A stretch of 64,000 bases of DNA, from the NCBI GenBank assembly GCA_012033255.1, contig JAAUSF010000004.1, positions 53,551 through 117,550 of the forward strand, in the 5' to 3' direction. Under the pieces are notes generated by a model. That model was not told the DNA's origin, did no database searches, and was given only the letters and a program-made list of their open reading frames with translations. The DNA comes from Cyanobacteria bacterium RU_5_0. Lineage in GTDB: Bacteria; Cyanobacteriota; Cyanobacteriia; Elainellales; Elainellaceae. The position numbers were made by a program, and so were the translations under genes. Positions 30,250-38,833 of this stretch are shown piece after piece (position 1 is the first letter of the stretch; every line of letters begins with the position of its first letter).

Positions 30250-31230
30250 ATGGCTCCGAGTCATCCTTCCGGTCTGGTGCAGCCTCTCAGTGTAGGTAAT
30301 GTCGTTAGTGCAGGGCTGCGGCTATATGCCAATCGCTTTAAGCAGTACTTTGGTGTTGCGTTGGTAGCAACCCTCTGGATTTTGCTACCCTTTGTGTTAT
30401 TTATTCCGGGTACAATTCTGTTTGTAAGGCTTCCAGAATATTCTGCGTTTTTAGGATTATTGATCCCGGTATGGATTGGGTTGCTGCTGCTCTGTTCAGC
30501 AAAATATTCTGCGGGGTCGTCGGCGATCGCTCGACTTGCCTTTGGAGAACTCACCAATCAGCCTGAAACCACCAAACAAGCCAGCCGATTTACCGATTCT
30601 CGCAAATGGGGATTCCTTCTAATTGGATTTTTACTATCTCTTATCTACGGCGCGATCGCCTTCGTGTTTTACATTGCCCTGATTATCTTGTTTATCGCTA
30701 TATTTGCCGTTTCTGAAGGATCAGCATTTCTACAGGGCGATCCAGAGGCATTTTCGCAAGCCATTGACAACAACCCCGCTTCAATCCTTGTGATATCTCT
30801 ACTAGTTCTGGCAATCGTGATTATAGGAGCGGTGCTATTTATTTGGTTAGCTGCCCGGTTTGCGATCGCTGAAGTGCCCTTTGCGATCGAACCCGAAACA
30901 GGTTCCACACAATCTATCGGTCGTGGTTGGGAACTGACGAGTCGTAACGCTTGGCGAGTTTTTCTAATACTATTTATCGCCTTCCTATTAACCATTCCGT
31001 TACAGATAATTGTGCAAGTTCTTAGCAGCGTGTTAAATACAATTCTAGTGACTTTTGTTCCATCCAATTCACCCAGCTATATGCTACTAACGATCGCTGC
31101 CAGTTACATCCTAAGTTTCGCATCAGGTGTGCTAATCATTCCCTTTTGGCAATCCATCAAAGCCGTAATTTACTATGATTTGCGGAGCCGTCGAGAAGGA
31201 TTAGGATTGGAATTGCACGATCGCTTTTAA
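30250..31230 (+). CDS. Multipass membrane protein (glycerophosphodiester-phosphodiesterase membrane-domain-like)
   Basis: This 326-residue protein has six predicted helices arranged in pairs: about 35-70, 75-95, 118-155, 175-205, 230-265 and 275-300. The opening GLVQPLSVGNVVSAGLRLYA and the IGRGWELTSRNAWRVFLILF stretch recall the DUF7544/GPDPase membrane-domain family. No catalytic domain is present. It lies 12 bp upstream of the RDD gene on the same strand, so the two are probably co-transcribed. Confidence 0.7.
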   Translation: MAPSHPSGLVQPLSVGNVVSAGLRLYANRFKQYFGVALVATLWILLPFVLFIPGTILFVRLPEYSAFLGLLIPVWIGLLLLCSAKYSAGSSAIARLAFGELTNQPETTKQASRFTDSRKWGFLLIGFLLSLIYGAIAFVFYIALIILFIAIFAVSEGSAFLQGDPEAFSQAIDNNPASILVISLLVLAIVIIGAVLFIWLAARFAIAEVPFAIEPETGSTQSIGRGWELTSRNAWRVFLILFIAFLLTIPLQIIVQVLSSVLNTILVTFVPSNSPSYMLLTIAASYILSFASGVLIIPFWQSIKAVIYYDLRSRREGLGLELHDRF

Positions 31231-31241
31231 CGTTTTTCACC

Positions 31242-32033
31242 ATGCGTTTATTTAACCGAATCATACTACTAACTCCAGAAAGCGTTGAGCTAGAGTTTAC
31301 ACTGGCTGGCATTGGTAGTCGAGCATTAGCATTGCTGATTGACTACTCTATCCTGCTAGTTTTTATATTAGGATTTTGGATTCTTTGGGCAATTTTTGTC
31401 TATCAACTCCTCGATTTTCTGGAAAATACTGGAGTTAACTATGCTGATCTGCCAATTTGGTTAGTAGCTATTGCGATTCTCTTTTCCTCCATCATTTACA
31501 CGGGTTATTTCATCTTTTTCGAGGTGCGATGGCAGGGTCAAACTCCGGGTAAACGATTCGCTAAAATTCGGGTTATTTGTGATGATGGAAAGCCTATTAG
31601 ATTGTCTCAGGCAAGCTTGCGATCGCTGCTTCGTCCCATTGACGACACTCTGTTTATTGGTACATTTTTCATTTTATTTGGTAAGCGAGAAAAACGGCTG
31701 GGGGATTGGGTCGCAGGGACAGTTGTGATTCAAGAGGAGCGTCCTCAAGGGCGATCGACGTTTGTGATTTCCGGTGAAACGCAACAGCTAGCCACTGAAC
31801 TTCCTCAAATCACTAATCTTTCCCAATTGTTGCCAGATGATTTTGCGATTATCAGTGAATATTTACATCGACGCCGACTAATGCAACCCAGAGCCAGGGC
31901 TGATCTCAGTCTGAAACTTGCACGACAAACCAAAGCCATCATTCAGCTTGAAACTGTCCCACCTGGATTGGATTCCGATCGGTTTTTAGAAGCCGTTTAT
32001 TTGGCGTATCAAGAACAATTTCCAGCTTACTAA
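31242..32033 (+). CDS. RDD family membrane protein
   Basis: This 263-residue protein carries an RDD domain at residues 15-165. It contains ALALLIDYSILLVFILGFWI (the Asp in helix 1), WQGQTPGKRFAKIRVICDDG and LRPIDDTLFIGTFFILFGKR with the closing KRLGDWVAGTVV. The C-terminal 90 residues are soluble and helical. RDD proteins are implicated in small-molecule or ion transport, but the substrate here is unknown. It converges on the L,D-transpeptidase gene with a 15-bp gap. Confidence 0.9.
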   Translation: MRLFNRIILLTPESVELEFTLAGIGSRALALLIDYSILLVFILGFWILWAIFVYQLLDFLENTGVNYADLPIWLVAIAILFSSIIYTGYFIFFEVRWQGQTPGKRFAKIRVICDDGKPIRLSQASLRSLLRPIDDTLFIGTFFILFGKREKRLGDWVAGTVVIQEERPQGRSTFVISGETQQLATELPQITNLSQLLPDDFAIISEYLHRRRLMQPRARADLSLKLARQTKAIIQLETVPPGLDSDRFLEAVYLAYQEQFPAY

Positions 32034-32048
32034 TGGCTATGAAACGCT

Positions 32049-32699
32049 CTATGGCACAACCTCTACAGGAGTCCCAATTTCTACCATTTCAAACAGAGCA
32101 ATCACATCTTGGTCATACATCCGGATACAGCCGTGAGAAGCGGCTTGCCCAACTGAATCTACGTTGGGTGTTCCGTGGAAACCGATATAGTTATTACCGT
32201 CTGTCCAGAAGCCAATCCATCTCGAACCAAGCGGATTATCAGATCCCGGTGGAATTAATTCACCCGTAAAAGGATTTTGCCAAATCGGATTCGGCTGCAT
32301 TTGCAGAACTTCAAAACTACCTGTAGGCGTTTCCCAGCCACTCCGCCCGATCGCAATTGGAAAACTGGTTTTCATTTGATCGTTTTCATAGACATAAACC
32401 CGCCGATCGCTCAGTCGAATCACCAAATGGAGATCAGGTTGCACCGCTTCAGGCGATGGCAGAAACAGATCTGGATTGCCTAACGGCGGTAAATCTGGCG
32501 ACGCCCAACTCACCAATTGGTTCAATCGCTCAAATCGAACTGCTCCTAGATTGGGTTGCACATTGACCTGATTCTGAGCAGTTTCAATGGCGATCGGGTT
32601 AGCTTGAGTGCGGGACGGCTGTAGCAGTTGTAGCGCAGCAGGCAGCAAAATTCCGACAGTAACTCCTGCTCGTTTCAGATTTATTAACCGCTTCCCCAT
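32049..32699 (-). CDS. Secreted L,D-transpeptidase (YkuD domain)
   Basis: This 216-residue protein has an N-terminal signal sequence (residues 1-33, hydrophobic core VTVGILLPAALQLL). A YkuD catalytic domain follows at about 95-215. The active site is HGTPNVDSVGQAASHGCIRM, with the conserved His, Ser-His-Gly and the nucleophile Cys. The domain also has GRSGWETPTGSFEVLQMQPN. Such enzymes form 3-3 peptidoglycan cross-links or attach proteins in the periplasm. No LysM domain is present. Confidence 0.95.
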   Translation of the reverse strand: MGKRLINLKRAGVTVGILLPAALQLLQPSRTQANPIAIETAQNQVNVQPNLGAVRFERLNQLVSWASPDLPPLGNPDLFLPSPEAVQPDLHLVIRLSDRRVYVYENDQMKTSFPIAIGRSGWETPTGSFEVLQMQPNPIWQNPFTGELIPPGSDNPLGSRWIGFWTDGNNYIGFHGTPNVDSVGQAASHGCIRMYDQDVIALFEMVEIGTPVEVVP

Positions 32700-32861
32700 G
32701 CTGCCACTCCTCTCAGGACATCCAATTGTTCGCTACATCACAAGCTATCCTAATTTAAGTGAATCGGCATCTATAAAGCTGAACCCTATTCAATTTGCAC
32801 CTATAAATCCTCAAAATTCTTGTGGAATGAGCATCATATTGCCCGTCCACCAGAAAGCGCG

Positions 32862-33861
32862 AGGGGCTACTAGCTCAGCGAAGCGGCTAGTAGGGGGATA
32901 GCGGGGCAAGTGCAGCGATGAGCGGAAATTGCCGATTGCGTTCAACTTCCCACAGTTGGTATTATTGTACTCATGAAACAAGTCCTGACAATCGTTGCAA
33001 AGCTTCAACCTACTCCTGAACAAGCGTCCAAAATGGATGCCACACTCCAGGCGTTTGCCGATGCTTGCAACTATGTCAACGACAATACTGATCCCAAGCT
33101 CACCAACAAAATTACCCTGCAAGCTCTGACCTACCAGACCATCAAAGAGAAGTATGCTTTGGTGGCAAACATGGCGGTTAGGGCTTGTGCTCGTGTGGGA
33201 GCAAACCGCAAAACTGCCAAGCTTAAAGGCAAGCCAGTCAAGAAGTTTGCACCTACCAGCAGACAAATTTTCCAAGGTCAGGGCTTCTCTCCAGAAACGT
33301 GCGTCGAAAGGCACAAGATCTACTCGCCGTCGAGCGAGACAGGTTTTGCAACGGTTGTCGGGGCGGGAGAGACGCTATCAAACTTGGCTCAATCACAACA
33401 TCAGTAAATTGATTGTCCTGTCGGCTCTGGCGAATCAAGCGGTGATCGCTATTGAAGATCTCACAGCATTCGAGAACGCACGAATACTCTGCCTAGAAAC
33501 AAGACTGAACGGAGGCGTTCTAACAGTTGGGCGTTTTTTCAACTGCGAATGTTCCTCTCCTACAAGAGCATCAAGTATGGGGTGAAGTTGGTGGCAGTAC
33601 CGCCAGCCTATACCTCGAAAAGTTGTCATCTTTGCTTGGTCGTGGGAAATCGTTCTGGCAAGTCTTTCAAGTGCGTCAATGAGCGTTGTGGTTGGGCGGG
33701 TGATGCGGATGAAAACGCATCTAGAGTCATCGAACTCGTTGGGGGCAGTTTTGTAAACCTGCCCGGAGGTTCAGAGAGACTTAGCTGTTCACTCAGCTAA
33801 TGACTCTCTAGGGCTGCTGAAAGCCCCTCGACGACTCGTAAGCGGCGAGGGGTAGTTTACT
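32862..33861 (+). mobile_element. Decayed IS200/IS605-family element
   Basis: A left-end hairpin CTACTAGC/GCTAGTAG (32867-32874 with 32886-32893) and a right-end hairpin CCCCTCG/CGAGGGG (33824-33830 with 33846-33852) flank a broken tnpB. Subterminal hairpins without inverted terminal repeats are the hallmark of IS200/IS605. No tnpA is present. The right-end region overlapping the tnpB 3' end is where a guide (omega/re) RNA would lie. Confidence 0.7.
32973..33800 (+). pseudogene. tnpB: tnpB remnant with internal deletion and frameshifts
   Basis: Three frames each encode part of TnpB. The N-terminal part (32973 to about 33255) starts MKQVLTIVAKLQPTPEQASK. The middle (about 33270-33470) has RRRARQVLQRLSGRERRYQT and the RuvC-II Glu in VIAIEDLTAF. 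The C-terminal part (from about 33470, stop 33800) has RERTNTLPRNKTERRRSNSW, a zinc ribbon (CHLC...CVNERCGW) and the last catalytic Asp in GDADENASR. About 150 residues between the first two parts, including the RuvC-I Asp, are missing. The nuclease cannot be active. Confidence 0.85.
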
Positions 33862-33890
33862 TATACTGATTGAGTTGCTCTGTTTTTGAC

Positions 33891-34832
33891 TTATGGAGGT
33901 GGGGCAACCGTTTGAGTGGGGTCAGTCAGCCAAAAAAAGGCGATCGTTGTGCTATTCCCTAACCCTGTCCCTATCAAGCTCATGTAAAACGGCACAGGAT
34001 TTTCACCCGTCACCTCGTAAAGCGGGGAATTGCTATATTGCCGTTCTGTATCAGTGAAAACATTATTTGAGAAGTTTTCCTGAAAGTATGCCAACGCCTG
34101 CTCTCGTTGCTGAGTCGGGCGTCTTTCCATGTAAAAAATTCCGGGTTTCCACTGAAGTTGCGATCCAGGCGTACCACAGTTCGTGAAAAAGTCGGTGGCG
34201 TGTTCTTCCAATTCTTCGCAGGTAATTGGGGTCTGTAGAGAGGCTCTTTCCGTGGCTCCGGTCGCGTCACTGGCTTGGGCACGTCGTTGGGCAAGCTGAG
34301 CGATCGTTTGCTGAAGGGCTTGGGCTTGCTCTGGAGTGAGCGACACTGGTAAAGGGGGTGCAGCAGGCGGGGGCGGCGCAGGAGCCGGAGCAGGGGTAGG
34401 CGCAGGGGTAGGTGCAGGGGTTAGAGCCGGAGCGGGAGCAGGCGCAGGAGCGGGGACTGGAGCCGGAACCGAGGCGGGTATTGGAATAGGAGCAGGCACA
34501 GGTACCGCAGAAGGCGTGAACACAGCTTGCGGCACTGGCGTCGCGACAACGGATGGAACAGGCGTTGGACTGACTTGCGACGTTGGAGTTGGGGTTGGGG
34601 TTGGAGTCGGTGAAGGAATGGCAAGAGCGGCAAGGCTAGAAAGATCGACCGTTTCTTCTTCCTCCGCCTCAGTAGCCGTTTCTGAAGGGGAGGGAAGGGG
34701 AATAACAAGCGCCAGACCATGCAATACAATTGAGGCTAATATTGCCAATGAAGCTGGACGAACTAAAATCTTCCACGGCGAAGATTCTTGCTCTAGCTGT
34801 AGCTCTTGCTGATTGTCAAATGGATTACCCAT
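33891..34832 (-). CDS. TonB-architecture proline-rich protein
   Basis: About 313 residues long from ATG 34832; an in-frame ATG at 34895 is less likely. One N-terminal membrane helix near residues 26-50 (ASLAILASIVLHGLALVIPL) is followed by 100 residues rich in PTPTP, PAPAP and PVPA repeats, a rigid periplasm-spanning segment. A C-terminal domain of about 140 residues contains two Cys (ITCEELEEHATDFFTNCG). This is the TonB layout, and exbB/exbD lie upstream on the same strand. However, the C-terminus lacks a recognisable TonB box-binding motif (no YP...G.V.V.F), so the partner may be unusual. The TonB role is inferred from layout and neighbours. Confidence 0.65.
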   Translation of the reverse strand: MGNPFDNQQELQLEQESSPWKILVRPASLAILASIVLHGLALVIPLPSPSETATEAEEEETVDLSSLAALAIPSPTPTPTPTPTSQVSPTPVPSVVATPVPQAVFTPSAVPVPAPIPIPASVPAPVPAPAPAPAPALTPAPTPAPTPAPAPAPPPPAAPPLPVSLTPEQAQALQQTIAQLAQRRAQASDATGATERASLQTPITCEELEEHATDFFTNCGTPGSQLQWKPGIFYMERRPTQQREQALAYFQENFSNNVFTDTERQYSNSPLYEVTGENPVPFYMSLIGTGLGNSTTIAFFWLTDPTQTVAPPP

Positions 34833-35105
34833 ATGGCTCAAGGGATAGCGGCGATCGTCTTGTTGAAAGTCCGAAAAAAAGGTAAGCCAGAGCAATCAAA
34901 AACTTGCCCCAAACACCTAGACTCAGCGACAAGATGGGTATCCTATTTGGGTCAGATGCATCAACGGAAGCACTGATAAACGGAATACCCACCTACAAAG
35001 AACTCGTGATTAAAACGCCAGGGATAGAATATCAGGTTACCCTGGCGGAGGCATATCAGTAGATGCAACCCTTTCAATCACGACAATTTTGGTCGTGACA
35101 GTCTA
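34833..35105. other. Gap between pstS and the TonB-like gene with a hairpin
   Basis: No gene is seen. A hairpin CACGAC/GTCGTG (35079-35084 with 35092-35097) lies just past the pstS stop. It may slow transcription but has no T run on the minus strand. A promoter for the TonB-like gene may sit in the remainder. Confidence 0.4.
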
Positions 35106-36122
35106 CTATTCTGCTTCCAGTTGTAGAAGTTCTTCGATGTCAATACCGACGATATCCCGGTTTGCAAATCGAGTTCCTGTAGCACCTTCACTGAAGTGCT
35201 GCTGAGATAGCTCATAAGCCCGTGCAGGGAGGGGAACATACCCAACTTCCGTCACCAAATCAGTGTTGGTGAGATAGTACTCAACAAATGCCTGAATTTC
35301 AGGACGCTGAGCGGCTTCAGCGTTGACATAGATAAAGAGAGGACGGGATAGAGGTTGGTATGTGCCGTTCTCTACATTTTCTCTGGTCGGGGCAACGGGA
35401 CCGTCTCCATTATCGATCGCCAACGCTTTGAGGCGAGAGCTATTGGCTTCGTAGTAAGCGAAACCAAAGTATCCTAGCGCAAACGGATCGCTAGCCACAC
35501 CCTGAACCAAAACATTGTCATCTTCGCTGGCAGTATAGTCTGCTCGGCTAGCCCCAGAGTCACCCACGATCGCCTCGGTGAAGTAATCAAAGGTTCCAGA
35601 GTCAGTACCGGGACCATAGAGGTTGATCGTTTCATCAGGGAAACCATCCCGAATCTGGCTCCACAAAGTAATGGTGCCTTGTGCTTCAGGTGCCCACAAC
35701 GTCTTCAACTCTTCAACGGTGATGCTGTCAAGGAGAGTATTTTCAGAATTGACAACAACCGTGAGCGCATCATAGGCAATTGGCAATTCAATATATTCGA
35801 TACCAGCCGCCTGACACGCTTCAATTTCTTCAGTCTTGATTGGACGAGACGCATTGGAAATATCTGTTTCGCCAGCACAGAATCGGGTGAAACCACCCCC
35901 TGTACCGGAAACACCCACAGTCACGTTTATACCAGCATTCTCAATCTGAAAGTCTTCGGCTACCGCTTCCGTAATTGGGAAAACGGTACTAGACCCATCG
36001 ATCGCGATCTCAGAGTTTCCTTGAGATAAAACGGCAGTTGCAGAGACAGCCGTTGCGACAGCCGCGATCGCCCCCATGACGGTAAGACGATTAAGTTTGA
36101 CTTTCACTCCATTCGCCACCAT
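35106..36122 (-). CDS. pstS: Phosphate-binding periplasmic protein PstS/SphX
   Basis: This 338-residue protein has a signal peptide ([20 protein letters not shown] core). A PstS fold follows with the phosphate-binding loops [42 protein letters not shown] and [12 protein letters not shown]. It binds inorganic phosphate in the periplasm. No pstC, pstA or pstB genes follow, so this is an orphan binding protein of the SphX kind. A Pho box lies 96 bp upstream, so expression should rise on phosphate limitation through SphS-SphR. It sits between exbD and the TonB-like gene on the same strand. Confidence 0.95.
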   Translation of the reverse strand: MVANGVKVKLNRLTVMGAIAAVATAVSATAVLSQGNSEIAIDGSSTVFPITEAVAEDFQIENAGINVTVGVSGTGGGFTRFCAGETDISNASRPIKTEEIEACQAAGIEYIELPIAYDALTVVVNSENTLLDSITVEELKTLWAPEAQGTITLWSQIRDGFPDETINLYGPGTDSGTFDYFTEAIVGDSGASRADYTASEDDNVLVQGVASDPFALGYFGFAYYEANSSRLKALAIDNGDGPVAPTRENVENGTYQPLSRPLFIYVNAEAAQRPEIQAFVEYYLTNTDLVTEVGYVPLPARAYELSQQHFSEGATGTRFANRDIVGIDIEELLQLEAE

Positions 36123-36217
36123 GTATCACACTCCTAGGCGGTAAGTTTAGACGCAAATCACTTCAGTGATCAAGGTAGCTGGTCAGGATTAAGAATTGAT
36201 AATGTGAAAAAGTTATA

Positions 36218-36247
36218 AAGTTAAGTATGGGTTATTTTCAGGTTAAG
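36218..36247 (-). promoter_or_regulatory. Pho box (SphR/PhoB site) upstream of pstS
   Basis: Read on the minus strand: CTTAACCT (36247-36240), 3-base gap, AATAACCC, 3-base gap, CTTAACTT (36225-36218). Units of 8 bp at 11-bp spacing are the cyanobacterial Pho box consensus PyTTAAPyPy(T/A). The outer two units match perfectly and the middle one is degenerate. It lies 96 bp before the pstS ATG and only 21 bp beyond the 3' end of the upstream exbD. Confidence 0.8.
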
Positions 36248-36268
36248 GTGAAATGGACTTGGGATGAC

Positions 36269-36697
36269 CTAACTGTCGCTGCCGTCTCGATCGAAGGATA
36301 ACGAGACACGGTTGCCGCCGACATCTCGCATGGTTTTCAGCACTTGAGCCACATCAGAATAGAGCAGTCCCCGATCTGCCTTTAGAATGATGGTTCCTTC
36401 AGGGTTCTCAGCTAAGAACGTTTGAATTTCCTGAGCCAGTTCTGTTTGGGTAATGGGTTCGTTCTTGAGCGAGATTTGCTTTTGTGGATCAATCCCGATC
36501 GTCAGGGTTGCGGCGCGTCCTTGCTCCGAATCGCCTTTGCCCTGTCCAGTAGGAAGATTGACATTAAAAATCCGTTGTCCTGTGAGGGTCATGGAAACGA
36601 TGATGAAAAACGTTAAAACCGTCATCAACACGTCCATCATGGGGATCAGGTTGACTTCTGGCATCTGAGAGCCGTGATGTCGATGTTTGAATCGCAT
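36269..36697 (-). CDS. exbD: ExbD/TolR-family biopolymer transport protein (second copy)
   Basis: This 142-residue protein has a single membrane helix near residues 15-40 (PEVNLIPMMDVLMTVLTFFI) carrying the conserved Asp (MMDVLMT) that conducts protons with ExbB. A periplasmic ExbD domain follows (EPITQTELAQEIQTFLAENP, TIILKADRGLLYSDVAQVL). It is 30 bp downstream of another exbD and third in the exbB-exbD-exbD operon. The transmembrane half is nearly identical to the first copy but the periplasmic halves differ, consistent with a heteromeric ExbD pair. Confidence 0.95.
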   Translation of the reverse strand: MRFKHRHHGSQMPEVNLIPMMDVLMTVLTFFIIVSMTLTGQRIFNVNLPTGQGKGDSEQGRAATLTIGIDPQKQISLKNEPITQTELAQEIQTFLAENPEGTIILKADRGLLYSDVAQVLKTMRDVGGNRVSLSFDRDGSDS

Positions 36698-36727
36698 AGT
36701 TTTGGGATTGGGGGTCGAGGTGCTGCT

Positions 36728-37141
36728 TTAGTCGATCACCAGTGAAACACGATTGCCGCCTATATCTTTCATATCACCTAAAAGTTGCACGACTTGCTCA
36801 TAAGGAGTTTCAGGAGTCGCCTGAATGGCTATAACACCGTCAGGATTTTGAGCCAGATAGGTTTGGATCTGCTGCTCCAGTTCAGGTTCCGTCGTCGGTT
36901 GATTGTTCAGCGTGATCCCGGTTGGGGCAACTCTAATTACGGCGGGGGCTGGACGATCGCTTCCTTGGGCAGAGGCATTTCCATCTGGACGACCGGGTAG
37001 TTCCACGTTGACTCCCTGCTCAATCGTCAGCGTCATTGAAATGATGATGAAAAAGGTGAGGACGGTCATCAGCACGTCCATCATCGGAATTAGGTTTACC
37101 TCTGGCAATTGATGAGAGGCGCGTCGATTTTTGAATCGCAT
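36728..37141 (-). CDS. exbD: ExbD/TolR-family biopolymer transport protein (first copy)
   Basis: This 137-residue protein has an N-terminal membrane helix (LPEVNLIPMMDVLMTVLTFF) with the functional Asp, and a periplasmic domain with TGITLNNQPTTEPELEQQIQ and VIAIQATPETPYEQVVQLLG. It lies 32 bp downstream of exbB. With the second copy and exbB it should form a proton-driven motor complex in the inner membrane. Confidence 0.95.
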   Translation of the reverse strand: MRFKNRRASHQLPEVNLIPMMDVLMTVLTFFIIISMTLTIEQGVNVELPGRPDGNASAQGSDRPAPAVIRVAPTGITLNNQPTTEPELEQQIQTYLAQNPDGVIAIQATPETPYEQVVQLLGDMKDIGGNRVSLVID

Positions 37142-37173
37142 AGGGTTGGCCTGAGCGTCGATTTGATAAAAAC

Positions 37174-37917
37174 TTAACTAGAAGAGGTAATTTCAGAGGG
37201 GAGGGCATTGGAATTAGGAGGGATAGGTAAATAGCCTGCTTTCGACATTGCAGGTTCATACCAAACCTGTCGATAGATCAGGTCTAGCTCTGAACCAACT
37301 TCCGAGAAGTAATCTATCTGTTTGGATTGTAGCGACACCATTGTTCGGAAAATGATTAGAGCCATGATGGCAACCACCATACCGCTTGCCGTTGCGATTA
37401 AGGCTTCACCAATCCCAGAAGCCGCTTGGGTAGCTTGTTCTGCCGATCCGCCACCTCCCACGTTAAGGTTGTTAAAGGTAGTAATTAGACCGATAACCGT
37501 TCCAAGTAATCCTAGTAGGGGAGCGATCGCCACGACTGTTTCCAAAAACTTATCGCCCCTCCGCATATGCACAAATTCTTTGTCCCCGGCGGCTTCCATC
37601 GCCAATCGAAACGTTTCGGGGGTGGGCTGTCTCAATTTTAGAGGTGCCAGGAGAAAACGACCGATGGGCAAATCATGTGCCTGCTCAGCAATCTCCCTTG
37701 CATCTTCTAAACTGTAGCGAGCAGCTGCAAGGACATCATGCACAATTCGGTCTTCCTGACTCAAAAGCTGATACCAGAACCAGGTACGCTCTAAACCGCA
37801 GGCGATCGTAGCGATCGACAAGCCCAGCAGGGGATACATGACTGGACCACCTTCACGAACCAAATCAAACAGGTTAGACATAGGTTTAGGGCAACAACGG
37901 TTATCCTTCAGTGTCAA
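37174..37917 (-). CDS. exbB: ExbB/TolQ/MotA-family proton channel protein
   Basis: This 247-residue protein has three membrane helices: about residues 17-40, 125-150 and 165-195. It shows LETVVAIAPLLGLLGTVIGL with ITTFNNL, then GIGEALIATASGMVVAIMAL, the proton-channel core of the ExbB family. It heads the exbB-exbD-exbD operon. The start could be ATG 37917 or the ATG 12 codons further in (MSNLFDLVREGGPVMYPLLG at 37881), which fits the family better. Confidence 0.95.
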   Translation of the reverse strand: MTLKDNRCCPKPMSNLFDLVREGGPVMYPLLGLSIATIACGLERTWFWYQLLSQEDRIVHDVLAAARYSLEDAREIAEQAHDLPIGRFLLAPLKLRQPTPETFRLAMEAAGDKEFVHMRRGDKFLETVVAIAPLLGLLGTVIGLITTFNNLNVGGGGSAEQATQAASGIGEALIATASGMVVAIMALIIFRTMVSLQSKQIDYFSEVGSELDLIYRQVWYEPAMSKAGYLPIPPNSNALPSEITSSS

Positions 37918-38013
37918 ATAGAATCAGCCTCTTTGCTAGGATAGCGGGATTACCTTTTGAAGCTGGTTAACGAAAGAACATTGAGAGACTAATCCAAGAT
38001 TAAGGTTATCAGA

Positions 38014-38814
38014 ATGAAACGGATTAAGTTTACGTCTTGCATGGCAGCCAATGTGGATGAACTCTGTCGTTTGATCACGGCGTATGCGGGAGAACAGGCA
38101 CAGCTTTCTACAGAATTTGTCGGTGATATTTCCTGGCAAGCGCGAGAGCGACAGTTAGATCAAGGTGAAATTCAGGTGGGCTGGATTTGTGGACTACCTT
38201 ATGTGTGGAAAGCCGATCGCCATCCGCCGATCGTCGAATTGTTGGTGGCCCCTGTGATGCAAGATGAACAGCACCAGCAACAACCCGTTTATTTTTCCCA
38301 TGTGATTGTGCATCGGGATAGCCCATTTCAGCAGTTTGAAGACTTACGAGGAGCGACATGGGCATATAATGAATCGCGATCGCACTCTGGCTTTTATCTG
38401 ACCCGCTACAAACTCGCCAAAATGGGAGAACTATCAGGATACTTTGGCGCTGTTGTAGAATCAGGCTCTCATCAGGCATCCTTACAACTCCTCATTGATG
38501 GCAAGGTGGATGCAACGGCGATCGATAATACGGTTCTGAATACCGAAATCCAACAGCACCCAGAAATTAGCTTACAGATTCGCCTGATTGATACTTGGGG
38601 TCCCAGTCCGGTGCCGCCGTGGGTTGTCTCAACACAACTGTCCAAGCCCTTAAAGCAAGCCATTCAGAAAGCATTTCTTCAGATGCATACGACACCTCAA
38701 GGTCGCGCTATTTTGCACCAAGGCGCGATCGCAAAATTTGTCGAGGTTCGCGATCGGGACTATGACTCCATCCGGCAAATGGCGCAACAAGCAGAGTTCG
38801 TTGAACTAGTGTGA
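38014..38814 (+). CDS. PhnD-family phosphate/phosphonate-binding protein without a signal peptide
   Basis: This 266-residue protein has a type II periplasmic-binding fold of the PhnD/PtxB kind: QVGWICGLPYVWKADRHPPI, PVYFSHVIVHRDSPFQQFED, LRGATWAYNESRSHSGF and GKVDATAIDNTVL. Transport-linked relatives carry a signal sequence. This one starts MKRIKFTSCMAANVDEL with no hydrophobic stretch, so it is probably cytosolic or a sensor. It is divergent from exbB with a 96-bp gap. No permease or ATPase gene is adjacent. The ligand is unknown. Confidence 0.8.
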   Translation: MKRIKFTSCMAANVDELCRLITAYAGEQAQLSTEFVGDISWQARERQLDQGEIQVGWICGLPYVWKADRHPPIVELLVAPVMQDEQHQQQPVYFSHVIVHRDSPFQQFEDLRGATWAYNESRSHSGFYLTRYKLAKMGELSGYFGAVVESGSHQASLQLLIDGKVDATAIDNTVLNTEIQQHPEISLQIRLIDTWGPSPVPPWVVSTQLSKPLKQAIQKAFLQMHTTPQGRAILHQGAIAKFVEVRDRDYDSIRQMAQQAEFVELV

Positions 38815-38833
38815 GTTTTGATTTCGGTGTTAA

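Noticed and set aside
34336..34812. Plus-strand frame rich in Gly-Ala repeats (GAGAGAG) opposite the proline-rich gene
   Set aside because: It is the complement of the Pro-Ala/Pro-Thr repeat of the TonB-like protein; the minus strand has the membrane helix, sensible ends and operon context.
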